Positions 22,024 to 32,362 are shown, numbered from the stretch's first letter. The stretch is DNA of 64,000 nt from Craspedostauros australis (GCA_026770025.1 JAMXDE010000030.1:592001-656000), one strand, 5' to 3'. Program-made: numbers and translations. Notes: generated by a model from the letters alone, not told the origin.

Positions 22024-23628
22024 TCAGTACTCCTCTTCGGCCACATGTGGCATGGCCACCGTTGGCTTGTTGCTGGAAGTACCATCTCCTCCTGATTTGT
22101 CAGGCTTCCCATCCGAATTGACCCCTCCCTTGAGGGCCTTGCACTCCGATGGCTTGTGCCGGACCCACTTGCCGTTGGTTCCGTGGTTGGGGCACCAGTG
22201 GACATCTTTTCCACTCGGATCCTGCTTGGTCTTGGGCTCTCCGCTGGCCGGTGGTTGATAGAACCATGGGGTGTCCCCAGATCCTCCTTTCTTTCCGTCC
22301 TTCTCTTTGCCCTTCTTGCCCTTCTTGCCCTTGCCGTCCTTGCTGTCCTTGCCCTTCTTTCCGTTGCCGCCCTTGTTGGCTTTCTTCATCTTCTCGAGTT
22401 CTGCCGTCAGCGCCACGATGTGTTTCTGGTCCTCTGTCTGGGCCTTCCACGTTCCGCGCTCCACCATGGTCTTGTATTTCTTGTCTACCAGATCCATGAG
22501 TTCGTCGGCGTCAATCGCGATCCCTTCGTTGTGCTGGTCCTCCTTGCTTTCGATGTACCGGCGGAAGGTCTCATCGTTCACCTGCTTGTAGGCGTCGAAG
22601 AGGTAGATCAGCAGGTCGTGGGTGACTTGTCCACGTGCCGTCAATCCGTTGCGTTGCAATTTTGCATACTCGTTGAGTTCGGTGATGTTGTCCGAGAGAT
22701 CGCCGATCTTGCTTGGCAGGTTGGCCAGGTTGCTTCGCAGCATGCTGATGGTTGCGTTGGTGTTGACCAATGACTTCTCCATCAGGACCTTGAACATCAA
22801 CAGACCATCATGGACTTTTCCTTCGGCTGTGCTCAGGGAGTACTTCTCTGACTCCAGCTGCATGCGGGACCTTGCGTCTTGCGTGAGGGACTCCTGAATG
22901 CATTTTGCGATCTGCATTGCGTTCTGGGCGTGCCTGGTCTGTCGGCTAGAGTATCCTTCGGCGTATGCCAGAACCTCCTTGTAGCTGATTGTGCTATGTT
23001 CGAGGAACAGGTTTCGCTTTTCGCCGCGGATGTTGATGATGATGGTTTGGAGCCAGTTGAACTCCATTGCTCGGGCGTTGAGGAGATTGGTGAACTTGTG
23101 TACAAGGTTCGAGGTCATGTCGAACTCCACTGGGAGTGACTCGACGGCCTTGTAGTACAGCTTCGCCACAGATGTCTTGCTGTAGTCGAGCAGCCGATTG
23201 TGGATGCGAGCTGGCGTCAAAGCGTACTGGAATGCAGGCTGTGCATCCACTACCTCTTCATCGTCCTCTTCATCGTCCTCATCGTCGCCCCCACCGTCTC
23301 CTCCGAAGTTGTCGAAGAAGGGATCGTCCTCTTCGTACGGGTCGCCCCCGCCTCCGCCATCTCCTCCGCCGTCCCCGCCGCCGTTGCCTCCTGGGTTGGT
23401 GTTGCCCTGTGGAACGTTCTGAGCGGGTGGCTTCAGGTTGCCTTGGTTGGTTGCCATGGCGTTTGGGTTGTTGTCGCCTGGGTTGGACGGTTGGTTGCTG
23501 GCTGCGGCTTGATTGCCCGCAGTGCCTCGGCCTGCAGCTGTGTTGGGTGCGGCGCTCGTGTTGGCAGCTGTGTTGGCTGCGGTGCTGGATTGTCTCGCTC
23601 TTGAGCGAGTTGTTGCTGTGGCGACCAT
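22024..23628 (-). CDS. gag: Copia gag protein (534 aa)
   Basis: The start is the first ATG (MVATATTRSRARQ); the frame is open a further 84 nt upstream without an ATG. The N-terminus is low complexity (Thr/Asn/Ala, then Gly/Asp-rich, then acidic DDEDDEEDDEE). The helical gag core follows, from about HNRLLDYSKTSVAKLYYKAV. A Lys/Gly-rich basic stretch precedes one knuckle of form WCPNHGTNGKWVRHKPSECK, a C..H...H....C arrangement instead of CCHC. The stop is TGA at 22026-22024, followed at once by the pol ATG. Forms the virus-like particle of the element. Confidence 0.9.
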   Translation of the reverse strand: MVATATTRSRARQSSTAANTAANTSAAPNTAAGRGTAGNQAAASNQPSNPGDNNPNAMATNQGNLKPPAQNVPQGNTNPGGNGGGDGGGDGGGGGDPYEEDDPFFDNFGGDGGGDDEDDEEDDEEVVDAQPAFQYALTPARIHNRLLDYSKTSVAKLYYKAVESLPVEFDMTSNLVHKFTNLLNARAMEFNWLQTIIINIRGEKRNLFLEHSTISYKEVLAYAEGYSSRQTRHAQNAMQIAKCIQESLTQDARSRMQLESEKYSLSTAEGKVHDGLLMFKVLMEKSLVNTNATISMLRSNLANLPSKIGDLSDNITELNEYAKLQRNGLTARGQVTHDLLIYLFDAYKQVNDETFRRYIESKEDQHNEGIAIDADELMDLVDKKYKTMVERGTWKAQTEDQKHIVALTAELEKMKKANKGGNGKKGKDSKDGKGKKGKKGKEKDGKKGGSGDTPWFYQPPASGEPKTKQDPSGKDVHWCPNHGTNGKWVRHKPSECKALKGGVNSDGKPDKSGGDGTSSNKPTVAMPHVAEEEY

Positions 23629-23772
23629 GATTCCGTCCAGTTGGTTTGACCAGTCGTTGAATAGGTACACTTGATTGTTTGTGGGGCCTGGAGACGAGAT
23701 TGTGGATTGCAATGTGTTGTCGTGTCCTGGACCTGCAGTAGAATAGCGCTACGAGAGGTGACTTGCCTTGAC

Positions 23773-23789
23773 GTTGCGCAGAGGAAGCG
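23773..23789 (-). other. Putative primer-binding site resembling initiator tRNA-Met D-arm
   Basis: Adjacent to the inner edge of the 5' LTR, the plus strand reads GTTGCGCAGAGGAAGCG. This is close to the conserved D-arm of eukaryotic initiator tRNA-Met (GTGGCGCAGCGGAAGCG, recalled). The minus-strand genomic RNA could therefore pair with an internal part of that tRNA, in the manner of Copia half-tRNA priming. Confidence 0.5.
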
Positions 23790-24309
23790 TGTGATATTGG
23801 TTCCAGATGTCAGCACTGTGAGACCGGCGTGTGCAGTGGTGAGATCGTGGGCTCTGGTTTGGAGGTAAATTGGTAATCGTTAGTTGTCGATTTAGTTGGT
23901 TTGCGTTGTTGAGTTGATTGAACTCTCGGTTTATGAGATGATGACGAGATGTTGTTCTGTCAGAATGCAAGTTGCAGGGTCAGCAGCATCTCCCGTGTAA
24001 TTCGTCGTGATCATCATCCTCATTCGATTTGGGTCCTCGCAATACACCGTGTTGTACTTCATTTGGTCTTGGGTTGCGATGGCACTCCGAGGTCGTGCTC
24101 GGTTGGTCGATAGTTATCCAGATCCACGATCGATCCAGAATCTTCGCCGTGTTTTGATTGAACATAACACACAAGGAACATTGTTGAAAAAATGGCGCGC
24201 ATGGTTCCTGGAGTCGTGATTGATTTGAGTGAGGAACAAAATTCATTCACGACACAATTTGATCACTCTCAAGGTCACAAAGTATGCGTGTCATTGGAAT
24301 ATTCCCACA
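23790..24309 (-). repeat. 5' LTR of Copia element
   Basis: 520 bp, same length as and apparently identical to the LTR at 17407-17926. The GCTGA target duplication follows at 24310-24314. Confidence 0.95.
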
Positions 24310-24930
24310 GCTGACAGCAACCATCACGATGAAGAGCGCCAGGTAGCACCAGTCCTGATAGACGGACGATTGCCCCGCGGTGCATTCCAGCGCATCCGAT
24401 TGGTGGCATCCGAACGGCGCCGGACTGTAGTCACAGATGAAGATGGCCTCGACAGGATGGAAGGCATCCGTGACGACGCCCAGAACGCCCAGCAGGACGG
24501 GCGTGCCGAACGCGACGCAATGGAAGGCAGCTTCCCACGTGGTCCAGCCGATCGTCCCGCGCGGCGCCTTCCATTGGCGCACCACCGTGAAGTAGGAGTA
24601 CATGCTGAGCGCGCAGTTGTACGTGGCGACGCACAGCGGGAAGCGCATGAGGAAGCCCAGCATGGAGCACGTGCGGGCGTTGCCGATGGAGAGGGGGTTG
24701 GAATCGACGGGCGGGAACAGGACGACCTGCAGCATGATCGTCAGCGTGACGATGATGTCGGCGCAGCTCAGCCCGGCGATGAGGCGGTGGTACAGCTCGC
24801 GCAGTCGCTTGCGCGCCGTGATGAGGATGCAGACGGAGCCGGCCAGCGAGAGGAAGCTCGACGTCAAGGCCACGCTGATCAGGATTATGTGTCGCGGTGG
24901 ACTCAGTCCGCCTTCGATGGTCTCCATCAT
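24310..24930 (-). pseudogene. 5' part of the split GPCR gene (start to TM5)
   Basis: First ATG at 24930 (MMETIEGGLSPPRH). TM1 is IILISVALTSSFLSLAGSVC. TM2 contains HRLIAGLSCADIIVTLTIML. TM3 follows a Cys (CSMLGFLMRFPLCVATYNCA) and ends with a YFTVV..W region. TM4 is AAFHCVAFGTPVLLGVLGVV. A Cys-rich extracellular loop leads to TM5 (YLALFIVMVAVS), where the retrotransposon is inserted. Read as it stands, the frame continues 63 nt into the LTR and stops at 24247, giving a truncated 227-residue protein with five membrane segments. The TM2 LSCAD and the TM3 spacing recall cAMP-receptor-like GPCRs; the ligand is unknown. Confidence 0.8.
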
Positions 24931-27900
24931 CTCGTTTTCTTCCCTCCGATGCAACCGTCCGTTGTGCGGCGAATGTGATAGTGTATGTGATAGTGTATGT
25001 GGTGTACTATGTGGTGTTGCTGCTTCGGCTGTTGCTCGTGTGGCATCGACTGTACAGTATAGTATAATATTCTAGAATAGAATATAATAGAATAGTACAG
25101 TAGTGCCAAGGGTGTGGAGTGTTGGTTGCTGGGAGGACTGCAGTATGGTGTGATACCGTGCTCCCCTTTGAAACAGAGAGCAAAACAGAGAGAGATCGAC
25201 TGGCAAACGCGAGGCGACGGCGCGCGTTCGCACCACATCGCGCCACTGGGAACCATCCGCTCTTCCTTGTGGCGTTTCTGGTGTTGGATTCTACCTACCG
25301 ACGCGGAGAAGAACGCCGCGTCGTTTTCATGTGATGTGGCATGTTCACCTGTTGTTACGAACAGTGCGTGTGTGCGGGTAAGAAATTCGGTCAATTCTGT
25401 CCTTCCTCGGCGTCTTGCGTCAATCAGCATTTGGCCGTTCATGATCACAGAAGGCATGTATGGCTGCGTGACAAGTCTGTGTTAACTGCGAAATGACCGA
25501 CATCCATCAATGAATGGCCGTATTTGTGCCACCACCATCTGTTTGGGCGTATGGAAGGGTACGAGCGGGAGACTTGAAGTACAAAAGCGGGAGCGTCGCG
25601 ACACATCAGATCGCAATTTGCGTGAGGTGAGAATCATGGGCATAATTAGGCTCGATGAGGGGGTACGACATCGCTTCACGAATGATGCTGCTGTAGAGCT
25701 CGTGGTGTTCGCAGGGGTGATCAACAATTGTCGCTCGCGTACTGACGCAGGATAGCCTTGATGCGTCTCGTCCACGCAAACGTTTGGCGCTGTCCCGACA
25801 CCTTAGCAATTCGATTCCACAGGCAAACCCTGATTGAGGTTCCAAACAGCATTGGAGTTGAAACATCTCTCTCTCCAGAAGCATAGTATCGCTTTGATCC
25901 GACGTTTGTGTGTGTCGATGAAGTCTTGGTGGAGTGAAGAGAAAGAAGTGCTACGAGATCAATCAGCTTCGGGGCCGTCATCAACATGAACGTCACAAAC
26001 ATCTACCATACACGGATTGGGTGTCATTTGTGGACACGCCCTTCGCAACCTCTGTTTGACTGATACTCTAGGAGATTTGGTGCATTCCTTGTGGAATTGC
26101 CCGTTCTGTGCTGTTCTGCCTCGAAGTACCAGTGCAGCACGATCTGTTTGCTGGAACACGTGTGTGCAACATTTGTGGAGTGCCTGTCCCCAGGTTCCTC
26201 GTCACATTGGACTTCTCCGACGTTCCTGTTGTGCCTCGGAGAGGTTGTTCAGGTGGATGGCAACATCACCGCAACGATTCGCAGCTCTCAAGGGTGAATG
26301 CCGATAGCCATCTTGCTATGACTGTTGTTGATGTCTCATGTGCTGTGTGACGGCGTACACGGTGGAATTCCTCTGAACGCTTTCACTCTTTGTGTGAAGA
26401 AACCTGTGATGTTCTCAATCTTCGGGTGGTGGTTGCGGTGGAACAACCCGTGGACACCATCGTCGTCTGCGTTGGTTGGTTGGAATCTGTTCGCAACACA
26501 TTTCTTCCAGCCGGAAATTTGGTGGTTACTTGTCGGTTATGATAACTCCCATAAACGTTATTGTATGTGTATTCAAATAAGATGCCAAATGCGACAACAG
26601 TGAGACATCCATTTGGATTGCGGTAAAATAAATCAATATTAGAATAATGAATACTGTTTCCACATAAATCACCATAAATGTATGATTCAACCCAACCCCC
26701 AAATGATGTTTTCGAATCTGTTGGCGAGCCTGCGGCTCGGAAGAACTGGTGCCGTAGCTCGTACTCGCGACAGCTCACGAACTGAGGCATGATCAGGGTA
26801 CGTAGGTGTCCTCTCCATGAATAGTTGGAATATATATCACGTTACGTCCTCCTGAAGCAACGCCCAATCTCGCAAAAATCACGAGCAGAGCGACATTCCG
26901 CAATAGTGTTCGAGCATGACCGTGGAGCGATAAATGATAGAACTGCTGCTTGCCGAGGTCGAGGAGACATCCTGGATGTGCTAGTATAGTGGCAGGAAAG
27001 AGGTCCAAAGTCGGCCATTTATTCTGCGAGAGCGCCCGCAGCCTCCGAAAGATCCATCATCTGCGAGTACTGCTGACATCTTTGCGAGGGACGACCACCG
27101 AATGACCGTGACAGCGATGTGGCTATACCAGGGAGAGTGGTTGGCGAATCCATAATAAAATAGAATAGTTGCTAGAGAGAGCTGCGGCCTGTGTGCTTGC
27201 GTATGTGGTGCAGATTGATGCTGCTGATGCCAAGTTGTACCATTCCGACAAGCGAAGAGCTATTTGAATGCACACCAACGCCCTTCAAGATGGTGGAATC
27301 AGCGATGAGTCATCCTGCAAATGTTGAAGGTGGAGAGCAAGGACTCCAACTAACATTTGACGAGCAGAGAGAGAGAGAGAGAGAGAGCGGAGTTGATGCA
27401 GAGGTCGTAGATATCCCTGACTCTTGATTGGTGCCATAGACAGTACTCTATTCGCCAGGAGCCGTCGTCGGCGCGAGGATGTTTGCTTCCTGTCTAGTTC
27501 GCCTTCATCCACCGATGGTCACGGATAGAAATATGCACTGACAACATGTGTCCGAGTCCGAGAGATGCTGAGAAGTTGGCGCATCACAGCCACTTCGCCA
27601 GAGAAGCCACGACTACGGAGGGCACAAATGCAACCGGATTATGGGACGTTACGCAACCCCTTCGGTGCCTTCGCGTCAATTGACATGCCAATGATACAAC
27701 AAAAGTCCGCAAGATGCGATCCGTGCCTGCAAGCAGGGGCGTGTGACTATGGCATCGCCACAGATGGTGGTCTTCCCTCCTCTTGTCTTCATTTGCCTCT
27801 TCCTTCCGTTTTCGGTTGAGCCTGAATTTTCGGAGGAGACGAGGGCGCTGTCGCTGTGCGAGCAGAATCGCCGAGTGCCTTCTCAGACTAGGGAGCGATG

Positions 27901-28935
27901 CCGTTGTCGGAAACAAGAGCACAACCGTGGTGTTGAGACCAGCGCGCACGTACGGAACCGAGAGGTTGCCACCATGATGTTGCGAGAAGAGAGAGAGAGA
28001 CTATCTGGAGACGCTGTGATCATGATGTCCGTGTTCTCTGTAAACCACCAGACGACAATCCCAACGATGACCCATCCATTTAGTCTGCTCCATGCGGCGA
28101 TGTTTCGTTCGCAGCTTCCACAGAAATACGAACAGCGCGAAAACAAACGGTCCTTGGCGAACTTGCCACCATGTCCTTCACAAAAGCGAGATTGGATTTG
28201 ATCGTACCACGCCAGAATGGTTGTTGATGGATTTCTCGCGATGGCCGATTTTCGTTCCTTCAGAAAACTCATGACTGGGGGCGCCGGTGGACTTTCATCT
28301 CTGCGATAAGTGGTAGGCACGAAAATAAAGTTTATTTAACACATGTGGCACTGAAATGCGGACAAGAGCGGTTCTCGTAATCGTACCTCTCGGCCATACT
28401 GCTCACGCACTCAACATGACCAATGAATGATCACCATAAATAAAGGGACACAACATCGCGTGGCAGATTAAGAAATGCGGAGTTTCGTTTGCATCGCTTG
28501 TGGTCTTTCGGTCATAGAAAATGTCAATGAATGACTATCTCGCAATATATATGACGAGATCGATTTTCTCGTGCATTCCTTCACCGCAATGCATCCGCAA
28601 GGACAAAAGCGAACAACTTGAACAGGAAGTATGTTTGCGCATCTCACGCGCAACTCTGTGTGCTCGGCTCTTTGTTTCTTTGGTGATTGTGCGTTTTGTC
28701 GCAAGTTCTCACGGGTTGCTGTGTTTCGTGGTGGTCTTGGTTGCGGTCCTGTTTCTCGTGGTACTGGTGCAAGCGAATGGTGTGTGGGAGCGGCTGGTGC
28801 GGGAGTTGGGATCGATCGCATCCACCCCATCTGCTCTCATAAAATCAACAACTTGACAAACCACAAGCCACCACAGTCACAACCACACCAACTCACCCAA
28901 CTACAACAACAACAACAACACCACGACACAACACA
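24931..28935. other. 4-kb gene-poor interval
   Basis: Upstream of the GPCR start is an AT-rich imperfect inverted repeat centred on TATTCTAGAATA (25049-25103). A (GA)n run lies at about 27366-27387. 26520-26700 is noticeably AT-rich. Only one weak small frame (28272-27883, minus) is listed separately. AATAAA occurs at 28324-28329. The end of the interval (28853-28935) is CAA/ACC-rich and is probably the leader of the next gene. Confidence 0.5.
27883..28272 (-). CDS. Possible small membrane protein (low confidence)
   Basis: From the ATG at 28272 the frame gives about 129 residues. It begins MSFLKERKSAIARNP and includes ILAWYDQIQSRF and one hydrophobic stretch (NGWVIVGIVVWWF). The first half reads like a real small protein. 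The second half (SLSLSSRN onward) looks like chance coding, so a splice site or frame break may lie near 28010. No family recognised, and codon usage is less GC-rich than in the certain genes. It could be a relic or noise. Confidence 0.3.
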   Translation of the reverse strand: MSFLKERKSAIARNPSTTILAWYDQIQSRFCEGHGGKFAKDRLFSRCSYFCGSCERNIAAWSRLNGWVIVGIVVWWFTENTDIMITASPDSLSLSSRNIMVATSRFRTCALVSTPRLCSCFRQRHRSLV

Positions 28936-29694
28936 ATGAAGTCCACAATCATCGCAACCACCGCCGCACTCTTCGGTTCCATCCTGAGCGCCTCCATCAC
29001 AACGATCGCAGCAGATGCAACCATCGAGACACCATCGCAGCCGACGAAGAAGAGCGGACTGCGCAGCGCCAGATCCCACCACACCAAGACTTCGCCAATG
29101 GCAACAGACCTCGACACCACCTCCACATCGAAGCCCGTCTTCACCTCCGAGCTGCGATCGCTGGACTCCTCCTTCGTCGTGCACGAGAACGATCAGATCG
29201 CCGCCTACGAACCAGCCCGCATCACATCGCGCGGACGCCTCTCCATCGAGGGAGACCACTCGACGCTGCATGCCAGACAGTCCATGGAGATCAACGGCCT
29301 TCTCTACTTCGAGCCAGGTGCCAACGTGCGACGCACGGCCCCCATCGTCGTCGACGGTGAGCTCGTCATCAACCCCAGGACGGCGCGCATCTCCATCGAG
29401 GCCTCCAGCTACCACGGCGCCACGGGTCTCTTCGAGCTCATTCACTTCAACGATGGCCACATGGGAGAGTTCGTGCCATCGAACATCGTCATCCTGGGAT
29501 TGGACCACTCGCTTGCCGCCGAAGTCATCTTCACGCAATCCAGCCTGTCGCTGATGATCCACCCAAACCCAAAGTACAGCTCTCTGGAATCGTCGCTGAG
29601 ACACCAGAACGCAGCCGCTGCCGCTGACAACAAGAAGGGCATCTTCAAGGAGACATCGAAGGAGGAGACGAACATGCGATTCTACAGTATCTAG
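28936..29694 (+). CDS. Secreted protein of unknown function, possible beta-solenoid (252 aa)
   Basis: Starts MKSTIIATTAALFGSILSAS, a clear signal peptide with a probable cleavage near IAA/DA (about residue 26). Residues ~27-70 are Ser/Thr/Lys-rich. The core (about 75-215) is made of short beta-like segments with regular Gly/Asn turns (GRLSIEGD, GLLYFEPGANV, GELVINPRTARISIEASS, IVILGLDHSLAAEVIFTQ). This resembles right-handed beta-helix or autotransporter-like repeats. No cysteine pattern and no catalytic motif. The C-terminus is Ala/Lys-rich and polar. The CAA-rich leader upstream matches those of neighbouring genes. Function not recognisable; an extracellular or cell-wall protein is an inference. 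Confidence 0.75.
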   Translation: MKSTIIATTAALFGSILSASITTIAADATIETPSQPTKKSGLRSARSHHTKTSPMATDLDTTSTSKPVFTSELRSLDSSFVVHENDQIAAYEPARITSRGRLSIEGDHSTLHARQSMEINGLLYFEPGANVRRTAPIVVDGELVINPRTARISIEASSYHGATGLFELIHFNDGHMGEFVPSNIVILGLDHSLAAEVIFTQSSLSLMIHPNPKYSSLESSLRHQNAAAAADNKKGIFKETSKEETNMRFYSI

Positions 29695-31170
29695 AGAGAG
29701 AGAGGATACTTGTAAGGAATCGCACAACCGCACCTGGCCGACGACGGTCATCCGCCGCACAAGATGCAACAACCACAACAAACACAACAAACACAAACAT
29801 AGAGCATTAAACACAAAAAGCAAATAGCAATAGCAAAGATAGAGCAGCAACAACAACAACATCATTAGAGTAGATTTACTTCCTGCTTCAGCACATAGCC
29901 CGTCGATGTCCAAACAGGTAATCGCCACCAACAACCCGACAGTTTCCGCACCGGACATTCGGGTCTCACTCGAGGTACTGGACACGGTCACATCAATCTT
30001 GATTTTGGTCTTGGTCGGGACACGACAGTGTTTGTGCACAACGCAAGTAACGCGGCTGTGTTGAGACAGACTTCAGTCACGCACAAGCATCGCAATTTAC
30101 GGAGTTGATGCCGACATCACCAGCGTTCGTTCGTCAGGACGGTTCGTGTCGAGACACGAAGCGCAATACATATGGCGTGCTTCTGTCCCTGACAAGACTT
30201 CGGAGTGGAATACTCCCAACATGCATGCATGTCTCTTGTTGCGTTGCCTTGGGTCCGCATCCTATCCACAAACGTCATGGCATCGATCAGGGCATCCCGC
30301 TCCGATCATGAACTCGCTCTCTCTTCTTTGTCGATACAGGCAGACAGACATGTCCTCTTCAACTCTTCCGCAGCCTTGCCCCTTTCGCATCGCGCTTCAA
30401 CACTGCGTCCCAAATGCGCGAATCGATACACTTCACTTCTGTGAACATTGGTGGATGTCTTTGTGATGAGCAATCTGTCACATCCTTTGTGCAGCCAAAC
30501 GCATTGTGAGTGACCAACGCCGTCAAGATGAGTACGGATGGCGAGGAGCATCGTGACGCGACACGAGGTGTTGCATTCAAAAGACGAGACTCTTTTGGAT
30601 TGCTTGACTGACCCCAGGGCCCCGAGCAACACGAGAGAGCTACGCACGTATGGACGGTATCAGTGGGACGAACCATCGCCTCTGCAGATGATGAGCTCTT
30701 GGTCATGCACGAGACGGTGGATGATGGACTTGATGACCGCAAGTGTTGTTGGCGTTGGACGAAATCACGTCGCAAAAGGTATCTTCATATGGGGTTTGCG
30801 GCAATTATACATTAATATGCCACTATATACAGATAACCGTAATATAACGACAATGGAATTCCATGAAACGAGAACGAGAAGAAGCAAGCGCAATTCTCAA
30901 CATCAAGACACCTCCAAGATGCGAGCATTCACAACAAGCGAGGATGCTCCAGAAGACAGGCAACAACATCGACGTCCAAAGCGGCGGAGCAAGTCCTTTG
31001 GGAAAATACCGCACGAGGATGCGCACGCCGGCGAAGATCGAGGAGACTTGTTGAAGGTTTGGCTATTTGGTGGTGGTGATTTATGATATTACTCGTATTG
31101 TCTCTGTCCAATGACCATTCTATTGTGCGACGCAAGGCATGCACCCATGCATGATGGTACCACACGAAGC
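29695..31170. other. Gene-free interval
   Basis: About 1.5 kb between a plus-strand and a minus-strand gene (convergent ends). Begins with a short (AG)n run after the stop, then CAA/AAC-rich 3' sequence. The 182-codon frame at 30538-31086 has no domain or signal. Confidence 0.5.
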
Positions 31171-31674
31171 TCACTCGAAAGTGCAAATGCCCAGACCTTG
31201 GATTGGCTGGCAGGTGGCATCGCCGCACTGTCCACCGCCGGATGCGCCACGCAGCTGGGCGTCGGTGGCATCGGGATCGCAGATCAGGACGCAGTACGTG
31301 TCACCCGTCTGCGCGTTCTCGAGGGCGCAGGTGGGCGTGGCCGTGACTCCATCTGGCACGTCCGTGGGACATGGAACGAGGTCGCTGCACTTGGGCGAAC
31401 AGACTTCACCTGGGACGCCGTTGATTCGGAATGATTCCTCGTCCTTTTCGCATTGCGGTGGTGGGCCGTAGTGCTTCAGCACGCTTCCGAAGATCTCTGC
31501 GCGGGAGCGGAGGGTGAGGGTCTTGGGGGTCTCGGAGTCATCCGCTGTGGCGTATTGTGGCATGGAGAATCTCGCGGTACGGGCCAGGAGCTGGGCGTCG
31601 TTGCTGCTGTCGAGTGAGCTGTCCTCAGCGCTGACAACCGAGAGGAGAAGAGCGAGAGTGACGATGATACGCAT
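31171..31674 (-). CDS. Small secreted Cys-rich protein (167 aa)
   Basis: The signal peptide MRIIVTLALLLSVVSA is followed by a Ser/Asp-rich propeptide-like stretch to about residue 50. The C-terminal half holds eleven cysteines in the arrangement CEK..CSPKCSDLVPCPTD...CALE...YCVLICD...QCG.ATC.....GICTF. I associate this repeat-like pattern with small secreted proteins of stramenopile algae (recalled, not searched). It probably forms a disulfide-stabilised extracellular domain. No catalytic residues suggest an enzyme. Intronless. The frame starts at the first ATG and ends just after the conserved GICTF. Confidence 0.8.
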   Translation of the reverse strand: MRIIVTLALLLSVVSAEDSSLDSSNDAQLLARTARFSMPQYATADDSETPKTLTLRSRAEIFGSVLKHYGPPPQCEKDEESFRINGVPGEVCSPKCSDLVPCPTDVPDGVTATPTCALENAQTGDTYCVLICDPDATDAQLRGASGGGQCGDATCQPIQGLGICTFE

Positions 31675-32362
31675 GGTTGATCAGTGGGTGGCTTGGTGTT
31701 TTGCTTTGCTTTGGTGGTTTGGTGATTATTCTCTGTGATGCTTCTGCAACGCTTTCGTTTTTATGAAGCTGAGGAGGCATCACAGAATCAGAACAGAACA
31801 CCTTTCAGACTGATCCCCAACAGGCAATAAATCCACGACATCACAAGAGATCTCCACATCATCTCATGGCAGCGTGGAAGCACACGGCAACAGCGATGCT
31901 CCCCTCTACCCTTTCCGAGCTCCACGCGCATGCTCTCGCGGCCAGAACTTCGCGCGCGTGGAGATCTTCTTCGATGCGGATTTTGGAATCGTGGAAAATG
32001 ATGATGTCAACGAAAGAAAAGATACGCTTTGACTCGTTGGACCAATTGTACAATTTCAAAGAGAATCGTGATGGTCGGGACATGGGCAGACGATACTTCT
32101 GATTTTTTATTTGGTCTTCTTCACGGCATCGGCACAAGGATGCACCATGCATTCCTCCTGCTTGTTGGTAGGCCATACTGCCTGAGAGGCGGCTTGTAGC
32201 GTCGGCATGTCGTTAAGATGACGCACGTCAGATCGGAATAACCAAGGAAGAGTCGGCAGGAAAACGACCGCACGATCTTCGAGAATGAATACCTCCCGCC
32301 ATCAATCAATCAGCCAATTGCTCTATTCACTCATTCAATCAATCAATCAATCAATCAATCGA
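31675..32362. other. Interval between secreted-protein gene and SET-domain gene
   Basis: 688 bp holding the promoter of the minus-strand Cys-rich gene and the 3' flank of the SET gene. An (AATC)n microsatellite (about 32336-32360) abuts the SET stop codon. No gene seen. Confidence 0.5.

Larger units (their letters stand above)
17407..24309 (-). mobile_element. Complete Ty1/Copia (CoDi-like) LTR retrotransposon, minus orientation
   Basis: 6.9 kb element bounded by 520-bp LTRs with TGTG...CACA ends and a perfect 5-bp target duplication. Internal order on the minus strand: primer-binding-like site, gag (23628-22024), then pol with protease, integrase, reverse transcriptase and RNase H (22023-17935). 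Integrase preceding RT makes it Ty1/Copia. The WCPNH...H....C knuckle and the DNCAS protease motif resemble diatom CoDi elements. Identical-looking LTRs and intact frames point to very recent insertion and possible autonomy. It lies in the same orientation as the receptor gene it interrupts. Confidence 0.95.

Noticed and set aside
17926-23789. Overlapping 60-250 codon plus-strand frames across the Copia element
   Set aside because: All are antisense to the intact gag and pol frames on the minus strand.
25721-26350. Cluster of 60-100 codon frames with CNICGVPVP-like Cys pairs
   Set aside because: Each is short, frames switch and no domain continues; treated as chance.
28837-30039. 400-codon frame antisense to the secreted beta-rich protein
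   Set aside because: Mirror of a GC-rich coding region on the other strand; runs into poly-Cys/Leu from antisense CAA repeats.
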